A stretch of DNA of 64,000 nt from Psychrobacter sp. BI730 (GCF_013414195.1 NZ_JAATTV010000004.1:1-64000), one strand, 5' to 3'. Positions 50,033 through 59,335 are shown, counted from the stretch's first letter. The notes: a model not told the origin generated them from the letters alone. Made by a program: numbers and translations.

Positions 50033-50785
50033 ATGGCCGCAACATTCAGTTTAATCGGTACTATTGAACCTTTTTTGCATTGTAATCTCAAAAAAGGCGA
50101 TTCAATTTATTGTGAAGCCAATGCGATGGTAATGATGGAGTCCAATCTTGAGCTGAAAGGTAAGCTACAAGGTGGCCTGATGCAGTCACTGATGCGCCGC
50201 TTTGCAAACGATGAATCGTTATTCCAACAGCAGATTGAAGCGGTTAATGGTGAGGGCGACTGTTTGCTTGCGCCCACGCTCGATGGTGATATGCAAATCA
50301 TAGAAGTTGGCAAGCAGCAGTATACATTGAGTGATGGTGCGTTTGTCGCGGCCCAAACTGGCGTTGATATCAGAGCCAATATTCAGCGCAATTTAGGCGG
50401 TGCAGTGTTTGGTGATACAGGCGGCTTTATGGTGATGCAGACCCAAGGTCAAGGCCAAGTCGTGGTATCTGGTTTTGGTTCGTTGTTTGAAATTGATGTC
50501 ACACCAGACAAAGACGTCATTATTGACAACGGTCATGTAGTCTGCTGGGATTCAAATCTTGAATACAAACTATCAGTTTCGACCAGTAAGAAAAAAGGCA
50601 TCATGAGCAATATCATCAACTCCGTTACCAGTGGCGAAGGTATGGTTCTAAACTTCTCAGGAAGTGGCAAAGTCATTATTTGTTCACGCAATCGTGACAG
50701 TTATCAAGGTTGGATACAAAGCGTCCTAGGTAGTAGCTCAGGCGGACGTGGCGGCGGTGGTAGCTTTTTAGACAATATCTTATAA
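50033..50785 (+). CDS. AIM24-family (TIGR00266) protein
   Basis: 250 residues with no signal peptide. The pattern IEPFLHCNLKKGDSIYCEANAMVMME, the middle GDCLLAP and TGGFMVMQTQGQGQVVVSGFGSLFEIDV are characteristic of the AIM24/TIGR00266 double beta-helix family. It ends with a glycine/serine-rich tail (SSSGGRGGGGSFLDNIL). The frame opens at TTG 50024, but the ATG at 50033 is preferred. The gene lies between two TerD genes in the same direction (203 and 76 bp gaps), so it likely acts with them. The molecular role of the family in bacteria is unclear. Confidence 0.85.
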   Translation: MAATFSLIGTIEPFLHCNLKKGDSIYCEANAMVMMESNLELKGKLQGGLMQSLMRRFANDESLFQQQIEAVNGEGDCLLAPTLDGDMQIIEVGKQQYTLSDGAFVAAQTGVDIRANIQRNLGGAVFGDTGGFMVMQTQGQGQVVVSGFGSLFEIDVTPDKDVIIDNGHVVCWDSNLEYKLSVSTSKKKGIMSNIINSVTSGEGMVLNFSGSGKVIICSRNRDSYQGWIQSVLGSSSGGRGGGGSFLDNIL

Positions 50786-50861
50786 CACCTTTCGCAATTT
50801 ATAATACTTTTTAGCGTTATTTTTCAACGGTTTTACCCACAATTATTATAAGGATACTCAC

Positions 50862-51470
50862 ATGGCAGTTAGTCTTCAAAAAGGTCAAAAAATCTCCCTA
50901 AGCAAAGAGGCTGGTGGCGAGCTGACTCAAGTTAAACTAGGTCTAGGCTGGGATGTTGCGCAAGGGCCACAAGATAAAAAAGGTGGCTTCTTAGGAAAAT
51001 TATTCGGCGGCGGTTCTGGCGGCGATTCTATCGATTTAGATGCTTCATGCATTATGTTTGATGCTAATAAGCAAGCGGTCGATGCCATTTGGTTTAGTCA
51101 GCTAAAATCGAAAGACGGCAGTATCGTGCATACTGGTGATAACCGTACTGGCGACGGTGATGGTGATGATGAAGTCATCAACGTCGATCTCTCAAGAGTA
51201 CCTGCTAATGTGGTTTCATTGGTATTTACGGTCAATAGCTTTACTGGTCAAACGTTTGAGACAGTAGAAAATGCGTTTTGCCGTATCGTTAATGCCAATA
51301 ACAATAGCGAAGTAGCACGTTATAACTTATCTGCCCAAGGTGGACACACAGCAATGGTAATGGCAAAAGTTTATCGTCACAATAATGAATGGAAAATGCA
51401 TGCGATTGGCGAGACAGCTTCTGGCCGCACCTTCCACGACTTAATGCCTGCTATCACACCGCATGCATAA
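50862..51470 (+). CDS. TerD-domain protein with linker insertion (TerZ-like)
   Basis: 202 residues. It has the TerD marks LGWD, IDLDAS and GDNRTGDGDGDDE (93-104), and then MAKVYRHNNEWKMHAIGE. Between LGWD and IDLDAS it carries a Gly/Lys-rich insertion of about 20 residues (DKKGGFLGKLFGGGSGGD), a feature of TerZ-type members and absent in the two other TerD genes. AAGGAT precedes the ATG. A strong bidirectional terminator follows. Confidence 0.92.
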   Translation: MAVSLQKGQKISLSKEAGGELTQVKLGLGWDVAQGPQDKKGGFLGKLFGGGSGGDSIDLDASCIMFDANKQAVDAIWFSQLKSKDGSIVHTGDNRTGDGDGDDEVINVDLSRVPANVVSLVFTVNSFTGQTFETVENAFCRIVNANNNSEVARYNLSAQGGHTAMVMAKVYRHNNEWKMHAIGETASGRTFHDLMPAITPHA

Positions 51471-51525
51471 TTGACTTGAGACTTTAACTGGATTATTACC
51501 AATCTAGTTAAATAGTTTATTTGAA

Positions 51526-51565
51526 AAAAGAGCGGCCCATCTATCAATAGTTGGGCCGCTCTTTT
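51526..51565. terminator. Terminator between convergent TerZ-like and TerA-like genes
   Basis: AAAAGAGCGGCCCA and TGGGCCGCTCTTTT form a 14-bp stem with a loop of about 12 nt and A/T runs on both sides. Confidence 0.9.
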
Positions 51566-51591
51566 ATATTTATTACTTATAATTAAGAATA

Positions 51592-52866
51592 CTATTTACG
51601 TCCACGTTTCCAACTAAAGCCCCAGTTAAACGCTTTGTCCATTTCTTGATGACCTTTGAAGTATTGGTTGATACGCTCAACATTGATACTGCCTTGTTGA
51701 TTGACCAAACGGGCAATGGCACACATTGGTAGATTACCAGCACCTTCGGTCAAACGTGTCTCAATCGGTGATTGCTCTGGCACATGGATAGTCACAACCC
51801 CATCGGTTTTTTCCCAGTTAGGTGCGCCTTCGTAAATAAACGCAAAGATAAATACTTCTTCAATCTGCGACCATTGCTGACCATTGATATCTAGCCATTC
51901 ACCGCCACTTACCTGCCCTGTTCTATCATCCGCACGTAGGCAGACGTAAGGCGCTGATTGCAAGCTACCAAAGCGATTTCCCAACGCTTGAATAAGGGTT
52001 TTTTCACCACTTTTTAGATGAATCATAGCGCCGACATCTAAATCGATACCGCTTGATTGATGCTGCTTAAACAGATCTCCCAGTATGCCTTTTTTAGGCG
52101 CTGATTTATCACTTTGGGGGCCTTGGTTCCAATCTAAATTGACTGAAATTTTACCAAAGTCATCACGTTTTTTAAGATTAATGCTAGATTTATTTTTGGT
52201 TAAGGTTATTTTACTTAAGTTAATTGAAGGGTTAGCAGGAATCGGTGGCGGATTGTTAGCTTGAGACGTGTTGCCTGCTTTTTGCGTATTGATTGGTCGC
52301 TGCGTGTTGATAGGTTGAGGTTGGCTTTGTGCAGGGTTATGATTTTGGGCAGGCGCTTCATCAGCGATTTCCACACCAAAATGCTCAGATAAAGGCTTTA
52401 GCCCTCCCTCAAATCCTTGGGCAATAAAACGAAATTTCCAGCTTCCTTGTCTGCGATAGCATTCAGCCAATATAATGGCTTTTTCATTACGGCCTGCGCT
52501 ACTCAGCTGACAGGTCATCAGCACTTGACTGCCCTGCAAGACTTGAATGTCCACATCGCCAACTTGTGATAGTGTTTGCGCGCTAGAGAACGCTAGGGCA
52601 ATTTTCTCAATAGTTGCAGGCTGTGCAGACAAATTGACATCAAAAAACCCATCACTGTCATGACCACGGAAGCTAACACTACCATCATCGCTACGTGTCT
52701 GACCATAAAATATCATGTCTCCATCACCACGTACTTTGCCGTCAGTAGTCAGACGATAAGCGGCACAATCGATGGCATTTTGGCTTAAAATACGAATGCT
52801 AATATTGTCAGTCGGTAGTGGCGCATTGGCACCTGCAATTAGTTTTTGAGGTTGGTTTTGACTCAT
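51592..52866 (-). CDS. TerA-like protein with two TerD-type halves
   Basis: About 424 residues. The N-terminal half (about 15-175) resembles a TerD domain with DGDMIFYGQTRSDDGSV and LAECYRRQGSWKFRFIAQGFEGGL. A linker rich in Gln, Asn and Pro (175-215) follows. The C-terminal half (about 220-425) has ISVNLDWNQGP, a KKGILGDLF insertion and GIDLDVGAM. The acidic GDNRTG loop is altered in both halves (RADDRTGQVSGGEW in the second). In the ter group this layout matches TerA. AGGACAT gives better spacing to the second ATG (52866). It is transcribed against the neighbouring TerD genes. Confidence 0.85.
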   Translation of the reverse strand: MSQNQPQKLIAGANAPLPTDNISIRILSQNAIDCAAYRLTTDGKVRGDGDMIFYGQTRSDDGSVSFRGHDSDGFFDVNLSAQPATIEKIALAFSSAQTLSQVGDVDIQVLQGSQVLMTCQLSSAGRNEKAIILAECYRRQGSWKFRFIAQGFEGGLKPLSEHFGVEIADEAPAQNHNPAQSQPQPINTQRPINTQKAGNTSQANNPPPIPANPSINLSKITLTKNKSSINLKKRDDFGKISVNLDWNQGPQSDKSAPKKGILGDLFKQHQSSGIDLDVGAMIHLKSGEKTLIQALGNRFGSLQSAPYVCLRADDRTGQVSGGEWLDINGQQWSQIEEVFIFAFIYEGAPNWEKTDGVVTIHVPEQSPIETRLTEGAGNLPMCAIARLVNQQGSINVERINQYFKGHQEMDKAFNWGFSWKRGRK

Positions 52867-53151
52867 CATATGTCCTTTAGATTATTTATTATGCTGTTGT
52901 CATTGTCATGCTGACTATCATCATATAGTAGCATGGATATTATGAATTTTTTGAACCAGACAATCGCAATATAAGCGATAAAGTTATCCTTACAAATCCC
53001 TATGACTATTTTATAAGAGGCGTTTATAACGCATATCATTTGTATATAATACGTCCTATTAAACCGTATACCTTTGCTACTATTACTAGATTTACAGTAG
53101 CAATATTGACTTGCCTACTCCCCTACACCTAATGATAACGCTGAGATAATT

Positions 53152-54303
53152 ATGAATAACCTTGCTGATAATAGTAACCCTTCAATACCAGTAGCAGCAT
53201 GGTTAGCTGAAGGTCAATCTAGCCAGCGTGATATGTTGGAGAGCTTACAAAGTCTAAAGAACAAATCAATCAGTCCTTCAAAAAACCCTTTTCAAGTTAT
53301 TGCCTCACACCGTCATGATAGACCTGAGATTTTCGAATTCGCCGATATGATTTATCGTGAGCCATCTGACTCGATCGTAGATACTGATATCCAAATGACT
53401 GATGAAACTGCTATACCACGCTGGCAATTCGTATTGGAACAAGCTCAAAAGCATAACGTAAAAGTACTGCTGACTGGGCGCAATGGTATTGATTATGAAG
53501 CGCATCGTGAAAAATTTGACGCTGCGGGTATTCGTTTGTTAACAGGCGCAACTAGCGTAGCGGCACTAGAATCAATCGATGATAAATTTGCTTTTATGCA
53601 GCATTGTCACACTTATAATATTCCAGTGGCAGACGCATGGCGTTTTGACAATACGGCGGAGCTTGAGGCTTTATTAGCCGAGCATGGCGACCAACCCCTA
53701 TGCGTCAAACCTGTTGTCGGTATTTTTGCCCAAGGGTTTTGGCGACTAGACACTGGTAAAGAATATGACGAGCAGTACGATAGCTTTGAGCACTTATATT
53801 TCACTGAAGAGAAAAAAATAAATACAGCCCAATTTGTAAATGCCTATGCTAACAGCGAAATGGTACACGATCGCCCTATTCCAATGTTGCTTATGCCTTA
53901 TCTGTCAGGGCAAGAGTACTCTATCGATGTAGTTTGTGAATATGGTGAAGTCCTAGCTGCTGTCACTCGTCATAAAACAGGGAAGATACAACACGTTGGT
54001 TATGAGCAGTCTGTCATGGATGTCGTAACCCCCCTAATTAGGGCTTTTGGCTGTGATGGCATCGTCAGTGTACAAACTAAAGCTGATGATAGCGGTCAGC
54101 ACCGTGTTCTTGAGATCAATAGTCGTCCATCAGGTGGTATTGGTTATACATCTCATAGTGGGATTGATTTGACGCAAGTCGGATTTTCTTATTGGTTGGG
54201 GTTATCAGAGAGACCTAACTTAGAGACCAATATTCAGCATATTGAACCATGCCAAGTACGCTCTATTATGATGAGTGTGAAAATTGAAAAGGGTGATGAA
54301 TAA
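53152..54303 (+). CDS. ATP-grasp enzyme of the Ter-linked pathway
   Basis: 383 residues. The N-terminal part (about 45-145) is a pre-ATP-grasp region. The ATP-grasp core has DDKFAFMQHC near residue 145, CVKPVVGIFAQGFWRL (lysine and glycine loop), LMPYLSGQEYSIDVV, and EINSRPSGGIGYTS near the C-terminus, where Glu and Asn bind Mg-ATP. This matches the ATP-grasp family associated with ter operons, which ligates a carboxylate to an amine or related group. The substrate is unknown. It is divergent from the TerA-like gene and convergent to the MHYT gene. Confidence 0.88.
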   Translation: MNNLADNSNPSIPVAAWLAEGQSSQRDMLESLQSLKNKSISPSKNPFQVIASHRHDRPEIFEFADMIYREPSDSIVDTDIQMTDETAIPRWQFVLEQAQKHNVKVLLTGRNGIDYEAHREKFDAAGIRLLTGATSVAALESIDDKFAFMQHCHTYNIPVADAWRFDNTAELEALLAEHGDQPLCVKPVVGIFAQGFWRLDTGKEYDEQYDSFEHLYFTEEKKINTAQFVNAYANSEMVHDRPIPMLLMPYLSGQEYSIDVVCEYGEVLAAVTRHKTGKIQHVGYEQSVMDVVTPLIRAFGCDGIVSVQTKADDSGQHRVLEINSRPSGGIGYTSHSGIDLTQVGFSYWLGLSERPNLETNIQHIEPCQVRSIMMSVKIEKGDE

Positions 54304-54351
54304 ATAGTCTGCTAAGCATGCACGTGGTTAGCAAATGATTTGAATAGGCAT

Positions 54352-54386
54352 AAAAAAGGTTTTTAGATTAATATCTAAAAACCCTT
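54352..54386. terminator. Terminator between convergent ATP-grasp and MHYT genes
   Basis: AAAAAAGGTTTTTAGAT and ATCTAAAAACCCTTTTTT form a long stem with a single bulge and a TAAT loop, with A/T runs on both sides. Confidence 0.82.
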
Positions 54387-54430
54387 TTTTATTTTCACTT
54401 TCAATTGGTATTAAAAATGAGCGTTTAAAA

Positions 54431-55171
54431 TTACTCGCCAAATGCTAGTGTCGCTTGCTTAGGTGCATTTTTAGAAGCGATGACCCATAGTAAGCTTAAT
54501 ACAATTGCTGAACCGATGAAGATCATAATTGATGAAGAAATAGCACCTGCATGCGTATAATCCATAGACATCGAATGATCCGTCATCGTCATTTCCATCG
54601 CGGCTATACCAGTGTAATGCATACCACAAACTGCAAGACCCATGATGAAGGCACTACCAAAACGCTGTAATGTACCACGTAGATTGAATGCCAACCATAG
54701 CGCAGCGATAGCAGCTGCAATAGCAATCACAATCGATAGGATAAGCAGCGGTATATTGTATGACATGATAGCGTCCATTTGCATAGAAGCCATACCAGTA
54801 TAATGCATGGCTACAACACCTAGCCCAGTAAGCACACCGCCACCAATTAACTTAGCAACGCTTGGTTCACCACGACCTACGATAACAATACCAACTGCAA
54901 CGAAACAAATCGCGAGTAGCATTGAGACAATTGTTAGCCCTAAGTCATAAGTCACAGGCATCTTCATATCTACAGCCATCATACCGATATAATGCATAGA
55001 CCAAATCGCACCACCGATAGCAATCGATGATAGCGCTACCCAAAAATACAAATCCGTTCCTGGCTTAGCAGAAGGTACTCGAATGGCAAGGTTTAAGCCA
55101 ACATAAGAACCAAATACTGCAATGGCGTATGAGACCAACACCAAAAGTAAGTTATATTCAACTTCCATCAT
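54431..55171 (-). CDS. MHYT-domain integral membrane protein
   Basis: 246 residues with about seven hydrophobic segments. The signature motifs MHYIGMMAV, MHYTGMASM and MHYTGIAAM appear at three places, as in MHYT domains, which are proposed to bind copper and sense O2, CO or NO. No GGDEF, EAL or kinase output domain is attached, so it would need a partner. The tandem ATGs at 55171/55168 leave the first residue open; AAAGG is upstream. It lies 122 bp downstream of the V4R-like gene in the same direction, so the two may form one unit. Confidence 0.9.
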   Translation of the reverse strand: MMEVEYNLLLVLVSYAIAVFGSYVGLNLAIRVPSAKPGTDLYFWVALSSIAIGGAIWSMHYIGMMAVDMKMPVTYDLGLTIVSMLLAICFVAVGIVIVGRGEPSVAKLIGGGVLTGLGVVAMHYTGMASMQMDAIMSYNIPLLILSIVIAIAAAIAALWLAFNLRGTLQRFGSAFIMGLAVCGMHYTGIAAMEMTMTDHSMSMDYTHAGAISSSIMIFIGSAIVLSLLWVIASKNAPKQATLAFGE

Positions 55172-55293
55172 TTTTTTGCCTTTTATCTATCATAAGAATT
55201 GAGTCAAATAACGTTACTTTTATTGCAACATGGTGCGTCATTCGCTCGTTGATTTTTTTGCATAGACATGAAATTATCTACACGCAGTTTTTC

Positions 55294-56001
55294 TTACCCA
55301 ATGGTAAATTCACAAATATTGGTACTGCCTGCGCCGCAGTTAGTCTCTTCAACTTGAACCACATCTATAGCAGGGTTGCTTGCCAAAAAGCCTTCTATAT
55401 AGCCCACAATAAAATGGCATCCTGAGTGAGTATGATCTGACGACTTACAGAATGGACATTTGATTAAATAGATCACATTGTTTTTTGCTTTAACTTTAGA
55501 CAGACCTTTCAGTGCTGGCACAAGCTCACGAGTGATCGTAGTAGGCATCTTCAGTGGACTGCCAAGTGAATAATCACGCTGGTAAATACCGCCGCCAACC
55601 TTACGACCCAACTCTTGCAATGCCGTCACACGTCGCTCAATAGGTAAACTATCTTCATACTGACTGACAATATCTGCTATTTTAGGGTAATAAGCACCAA
55701 TGGCTGATAAGACGCTTTTCTCATCCAATGTCTTTTTTGCAGGAGCAGCTGACGAGCCACCCTCTTCATCGATTTCTAGATTAAAAAGCGTACAACCTTC
55801 AATTGAAGATAAATCCTCGATTAGATCTTCCTGCGTTTTAGAGCCCAGGCTTCTTGCGATCACATGAATGATATTACCACCATTCTCTGAAGGTTCTTGC
55901 TTTTGGGAGACTAGCTGATAACCTGCTTTGATAAGCGGCGAAATAACATTGACCAGACGAATACGTTCAGAAGACGTTTCTAATGCACAAGAGAATTTCA
56001 C
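55294..56001 (-). CDS. V4R-like domain protein, Cys-rich C-terminus
   Basis: 235 residues, soluble. The C-terminal part (about 175-235) has CPFC, SGCHF, ETNCGAG and NICEF, the Cys pattern of V4R (4-vinyl reductase-type) domains, which often bind small molecules or metals in sensors. The N-terminal 90 residues form an alpha/beta region with ISPLIKAGYQLVSQ and NIIHVIARSLG, possibly ACT-like. The start is a GTG with a strong AAGGAG 6 nt upstream. The assignment is by motif only. It is followed by the MHYT gene and is divergent from the Ter biosynthetic operon. Confidence 0.7.
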   Translation of the reverse strand: MKFSCALETSSERIRLVNVISPLIKAGYQLVSQKQEPSENGGNIIHVIARSLGSKTQEDLIEDLSSIEGCTLFNLEIDEEGGSSAAPAKKTLDEKSVLSAIGAYYPKIADIVSQYEDSLPIERRVTALQELGRKVGGGIYQRDYSLGSPLKMPTTITRELVPALKGLSKVKAKNNVIYLIKCPFCKSSDHTHSGCHFIVGYIEGFLASNPAIDVVQVEETNCGAGSTNICEFTIG

Positions 56002-56722
56002 AGAGCACTCCTTTTCTTAAAATACTGCTACGCTTTCTTATATCAAGCTATCTAGATAAACTAATGTGAATAACGTTTCAAAGGTCCACCAACTGACTTT
56101 CTCACAATATAAAAAATATTCAGACATCAACCACACAATAGTTTTTGTATATCTTTTATATTATAAGAAATGAAATATCTTCAGTAGATGAAATTTCGAT
56201 TTTTGTAGTTATTAAGCATACAAGTGCTCTAACTACTAGAAATTCATTAATCGAGAAACAGTAATAAGCTTGAAAATAAGATTAGAATTAATAGGTTTAA
56301 ATCAAATACTATATTTAGAATTTACAGATAACACTTAGTCACAGTAGAGTTACTAAATAGCAATAGATTTTGATTGTATTATCACCGGAATCTTGTTTTG
56401 TAGCAATACACTATATGGCTTTGTCCGATAAGTGGCTACATTAACCGACAAATGGCTAGACTATAAAACCTCATTATTATTTTCTAAAAGTAATTAATTA
56501 TTAAAAGGAATTCCGAAACTATTTAAACCTATATATCTTGATATATCTATTATGCAATTAATCTTAATTGTATATTAAAACACTTATTACTGTTTTCTCT
56601 TTGTAGAATAATAGGTTAAAAACAAAATAAAAACCCTTTATGTGGTCAGACTTTAGTCTCAAGGATAAAATCATTAAACAATAAAAATAATTATAATCAC
56701 GCAAATAAACTAAGGAAATGTG
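56002..56722. promoter_or_regulatory. 720-bp AT-rich divergent control region of the Ter operon
   Basis: It separates the minus-strand V4R/MHYT genes from the plus-strand Ter operon. It is markedly AT-rich with no open frame of interest. The tandem repeat at 56425-56458 lies inside it. Promoters for both sides must be here, but I could not place boxes with confidence. Confidence 0.5.
56425..56458. repeat. Tandem 14-bp direct repeat, 20-bp period
   Basis: CCGATAAGTGGCTA (56425-56438) and CCGACAAATGGCTA (56445-56458) match at 12 of 14 bases, with starts 20 bp apart (about two helical turns). A third partial copy, ATGGCT, lies at 56415-56420. The spacing suits binding of a dimeric or cooperative regulator on one DNA face. 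Confidence 0.5.
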
Positions 56723-57949
56723 ATGTCGAAGCAAGTCGAATTAGTGCTAGGAGCCAATACTGTTATCGAAAACACCAAATGTTCGATCGCATTTTCTACT
56801 ACTAAACCATTAGAGTTTGGACAGCAGCTTGGACTATTGTGGTTGCCATTAGATGCCCATCGTAAAGCGGTTTGTAGTCCTGCTTATTTACATGAGTCTA
56901 AAGACTGGGCTCAGCTCGATAGCAAGGATAATCCAAGCACATGGCAGTTAGATTTACCCCAGTTATTTGATACACTTGGCGTTAATTTCTTACAACTGAT
57001 TGCTTATGTTTATCATGATTCAAGCCTGAACTTGCCAGCGGTAGAGTTAAACGACGTAAGCCTCACGCTCAACAACGGGGATATTCACTATAACTTCACA
57101 ACAAACGAGCGGCATATCAAAGCGGCGATTATATTAGAAATATATCAACGTAATGGACAGTTCAAATGTCGAGCGCTTGGCGAGGCATCAACGCATGGCT
57201 TAGCGAGCCTTGAACATCATGTACAGGTTAGTCTGGATGTTCGTCCACCTAGCACACATACGCTTATTCAAGAAGCTCAACAGCAGCAGCGTACTCAACC
57301 AAACAACGAAGCTCGCCCTCCCCGTCATGTACAAGCAGGCGAAACTTGGACAGGAACAGCATTTGCTATTGATCCCTATCATTTGCTCACCTGCTATCAT
57401 GTGATTGAGTCAGCAGCGATGGTTGGCGTACGTCAGCAAGGTCAGCCTGATCGCGAGGCACAAGTCGTACTCAGCGATATCGGAAGCGACTCAGCTATTA
57501 TTAGAGTTAGCGATCCTTTGCCTAGCTACCTCCCACTGGCGCAGCAATGTGTTGATATATTGGGTGAGACTATTACCACACTGGGGTTTCCGTTATCAGG
57601 ACTGAGTAGCCAACTGCAAGTCACTCAAGGCTGTATATCAGGACTGACAGGTTTAAATAACGATATCCGTCATATGCAATTCACAGCACCCATTCAGCCT
57701 GGATCTAGTGGTAGTCCTTTATTATTGCCGACTGGAGAGGTCGTCGGCATGGTCACATCCAGTCTGGTTCATGAACATGCACAAAATATGAACTATGCGG
57801 TGAAATTTCAGTTATTATCTGCCCTACTGGCGAGTGCTGGCATCAGTTTGGAGAACACGTCTGATTTGACCAGTGCTACGCCTCTTACAACACCTCAGCT
57901 AAGCAAGCAAAGTCGCAGTGCCTTATGGCTGGTTGGCTGTCAGGGTTAA
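56723..57949 (+). CDS. TerD-like domain fused to a trypsin-like serine protease
   Basis: 408 residues from ATG 56723 (AAGGAA 5 nt upstream; the frame also runs back one codon to a GTG). Residues 1-165 resemble a TerD-like domain, with LLWLPLDAHRKAV and IILEIYQRNGQFKCRALGEAS matching the end block of TerD proteins. After a Gln-rich linker (about 175-205), a trypsin-fold protease follows: CYHVIE (His226), DIGSDSAI (Asp256) and PGSSGSPLL (Ser329 by the GxSGxP pattern). There is no signal peptide, so it should be cytoplasmic. It is first in a five-gene operon. Confidence 0.85.
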   Translation: MSKQVELVLGANTVIENTKCSIAFSTTKPLEFGQQLGLLWLPLDAHRKAVCSPAYLHESKDWAQLDSKDNPSTWQLDLPQLFDTLGVNFLQLIAYVYHDSSLNLPAVELNDVSLTLNNGDIHYNFTTNERHIKAAIILEIYQRNGQFKCRALGEASTHGLASLEHHVQVSLDVRPPSTHTLIQEAQQQQRTQPNNEARPPRHVQAGETWTGTAFAIDPYHLLTCYHVIESAAMVGVRQQGQPDREAQVVLSDIGSDSAIIRVSDPLPSYLPLAQQCVDILGETITTLGFPLSGLSSQLQVTQGCISGLTGLNNDIRHMQFTAPIQPGSSGSPLLLPTGEVVGMVTSSLVHEHAQNMNYAVKFQLLSALLASAGISLENTSDLTSATPLTTPQLSKQSRSALWLVGCQG

Positions 57950-57991
57950 AAATCTACGATGACATATAATTAAAAGCGCCAAGGAATATGA

Positions 57992-59293
57992 ATGTTAAAT
58001 GAGCAACACAGTACGACCATCACCCTACCCCGTGGTACGCTAGATCTAACTTACCAAACCAACTCAGCCACCAATAAAAATGGCGCAGAACAACACGAGC
58101 ATTATCAGTTAGAAGATTTACTTGGATTTGCACAGCGTATTAATCCAAAACGGGCGTTTTTGTTTGTCTCAAAAGTGCTAGGTCGTCATATTCCCGTTGC
58201 GCCAAGCACCATGCGAGAGGCATTTACTGATTTGGCTGATTTAGTGCCTAGTGACTTGCCTGAGCCAGTACTAGTCATCGGTATGGCAGAGACCGCTGTT
58301 GGTCTATCTGCTGGCGTCCATCAAGCATTGCAAACGCGCTATCCTCAAGCTCTGCTATTAAACTCTACGCGTCATGCACAGCACGATGAAAGTAGTGATG
58401 CCAATGGTACCGACTCTTTACTGACGACGTTTTGTGAAGATCACAGTCATGCCAGCCAGCATTTGATTTATCAAAGCAAAGATAGCGTTACTCAAGCGCA
58501 GCTACTGGCCAGTAAAACACTGATTATGGTCGATGATGAAGCCTCAACGGGCAATACCTGTGTGAATGTCGTCACTGCACTACGTAAAGCAGGACTGACC
58601 CAGTTAGAGCAAGTGCATCTAACGACATTGGTCGACTGGTCATTAGATCAAGAGAAACCTAATCCACAGTCAGATGCTAAACCTGCACGTATGGCCGATC
58701 GTCTCGCTGGTATTGAGTTTCATCGCCATCATTTATTGTCTGGTGCATGGCAATGGACAGATGCCCCTAATCCTGAACCCATTACAATGCCATCGGTTGA
58801 TACTACTGCCGCTGGTAGTCAGGCGCTCAGTGATACGGGCAACTGGGGGCGTTTTCCAACGCTAGACAGTACAGAGGGTTTTGCTAACTATCTTTCAAGT
58901 TTTCAGACTGCATTTACGCGCTTCGATGGCCAAGAAAACTTTGATGTTACTCAGCTACCAAGAAAAATCTTAGTCTTGGGCAGCAATGAGTTTGTTTGGT
59001 TTCCGTTTCTATTGGCTGAATGGCTTGAAACAGAGTCCGGCAAGCTCAACGAAGATACAGCTGCGACTGTCAATTTTAGCGCATTAACCCGCTCACCGAT
59101 TGCGCTTGGTGGGGCGATTACCACGATGCTGAGCTTTAGCGATAATTACGGGCTTGGTATGACCAATTTTGCTTATAACGTTGAGCCTAGTGATTGGGAT
59201 TTGATTGTGTTGTGTATAGAAACATCAGCTGATAGTGTGGATGCTATGTGGCGAGGTTTGGATAACGTGCTAGTGGTGAGCCCTAGTCTTTAA
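57992..59293 (+). CDS. Phosphoribosyltransferase with C-terminal TRSP domain
   Basis: 433 residues. The PRTase-type PRPP motif is LIMVDDEASTGNT (about 178-189). The N-terminal part (about 20-180) has FVSKVLGRHIPVAPS and VLVIGMAETAVGLSAGVHQAL. The C-terminal TRSP domain (about 320-433) has ILVLGSNEFVWFPFLLAEWLE and LTRSPIALGGA, holding the TRSP residues, then DNYGLGMTNF. This two-domain layout is known from ter operons. AAGGAA precedes the ATG. It starts 42 bp after the protease gene. Confidence 0.9.
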   Translation: MLNEQHSTTITLPRGTLDLTYQTNSATNKNGAEQHEHYQLEDLLGFAQRINPKRAFLFVSKVLGRHIPVAPSTMREAFTDLADLVPSDLPEPVLVIGMAETAVGLSAGVHQALQTRYPQALLLNSTRHAQHDESSDANGTDSLLTTFCEDHSHASQHLIYQSKDSVTQAQLLASKTLIMVDDEASTGNTCVNVVTALRKAGLTQLEQVHLTTLVDWSLDQEKPNPQSDAKPARMADRLAGIEFHRHHLLSGAWQWTDAPNPEPITMPSVDTTAAGSQALSDTGNWGRFPTLDSTEGFANYLSSFQTAFTRFDGQENFDVTQLPRKILVLGSNEFVWFPFLLAEWLETESGKLNEDTAATVNFSALTRSPIALGGAITTMLSFSDNYGLGMTNFAYNVEPSDWDLIVLCIETSADSVDAMWRGLDNVLVVSPSL

Positions 59294-59335
59294 ACTGCTC
59301 TCTAACTTTCAAACCTATTATTTACGGACGACACC

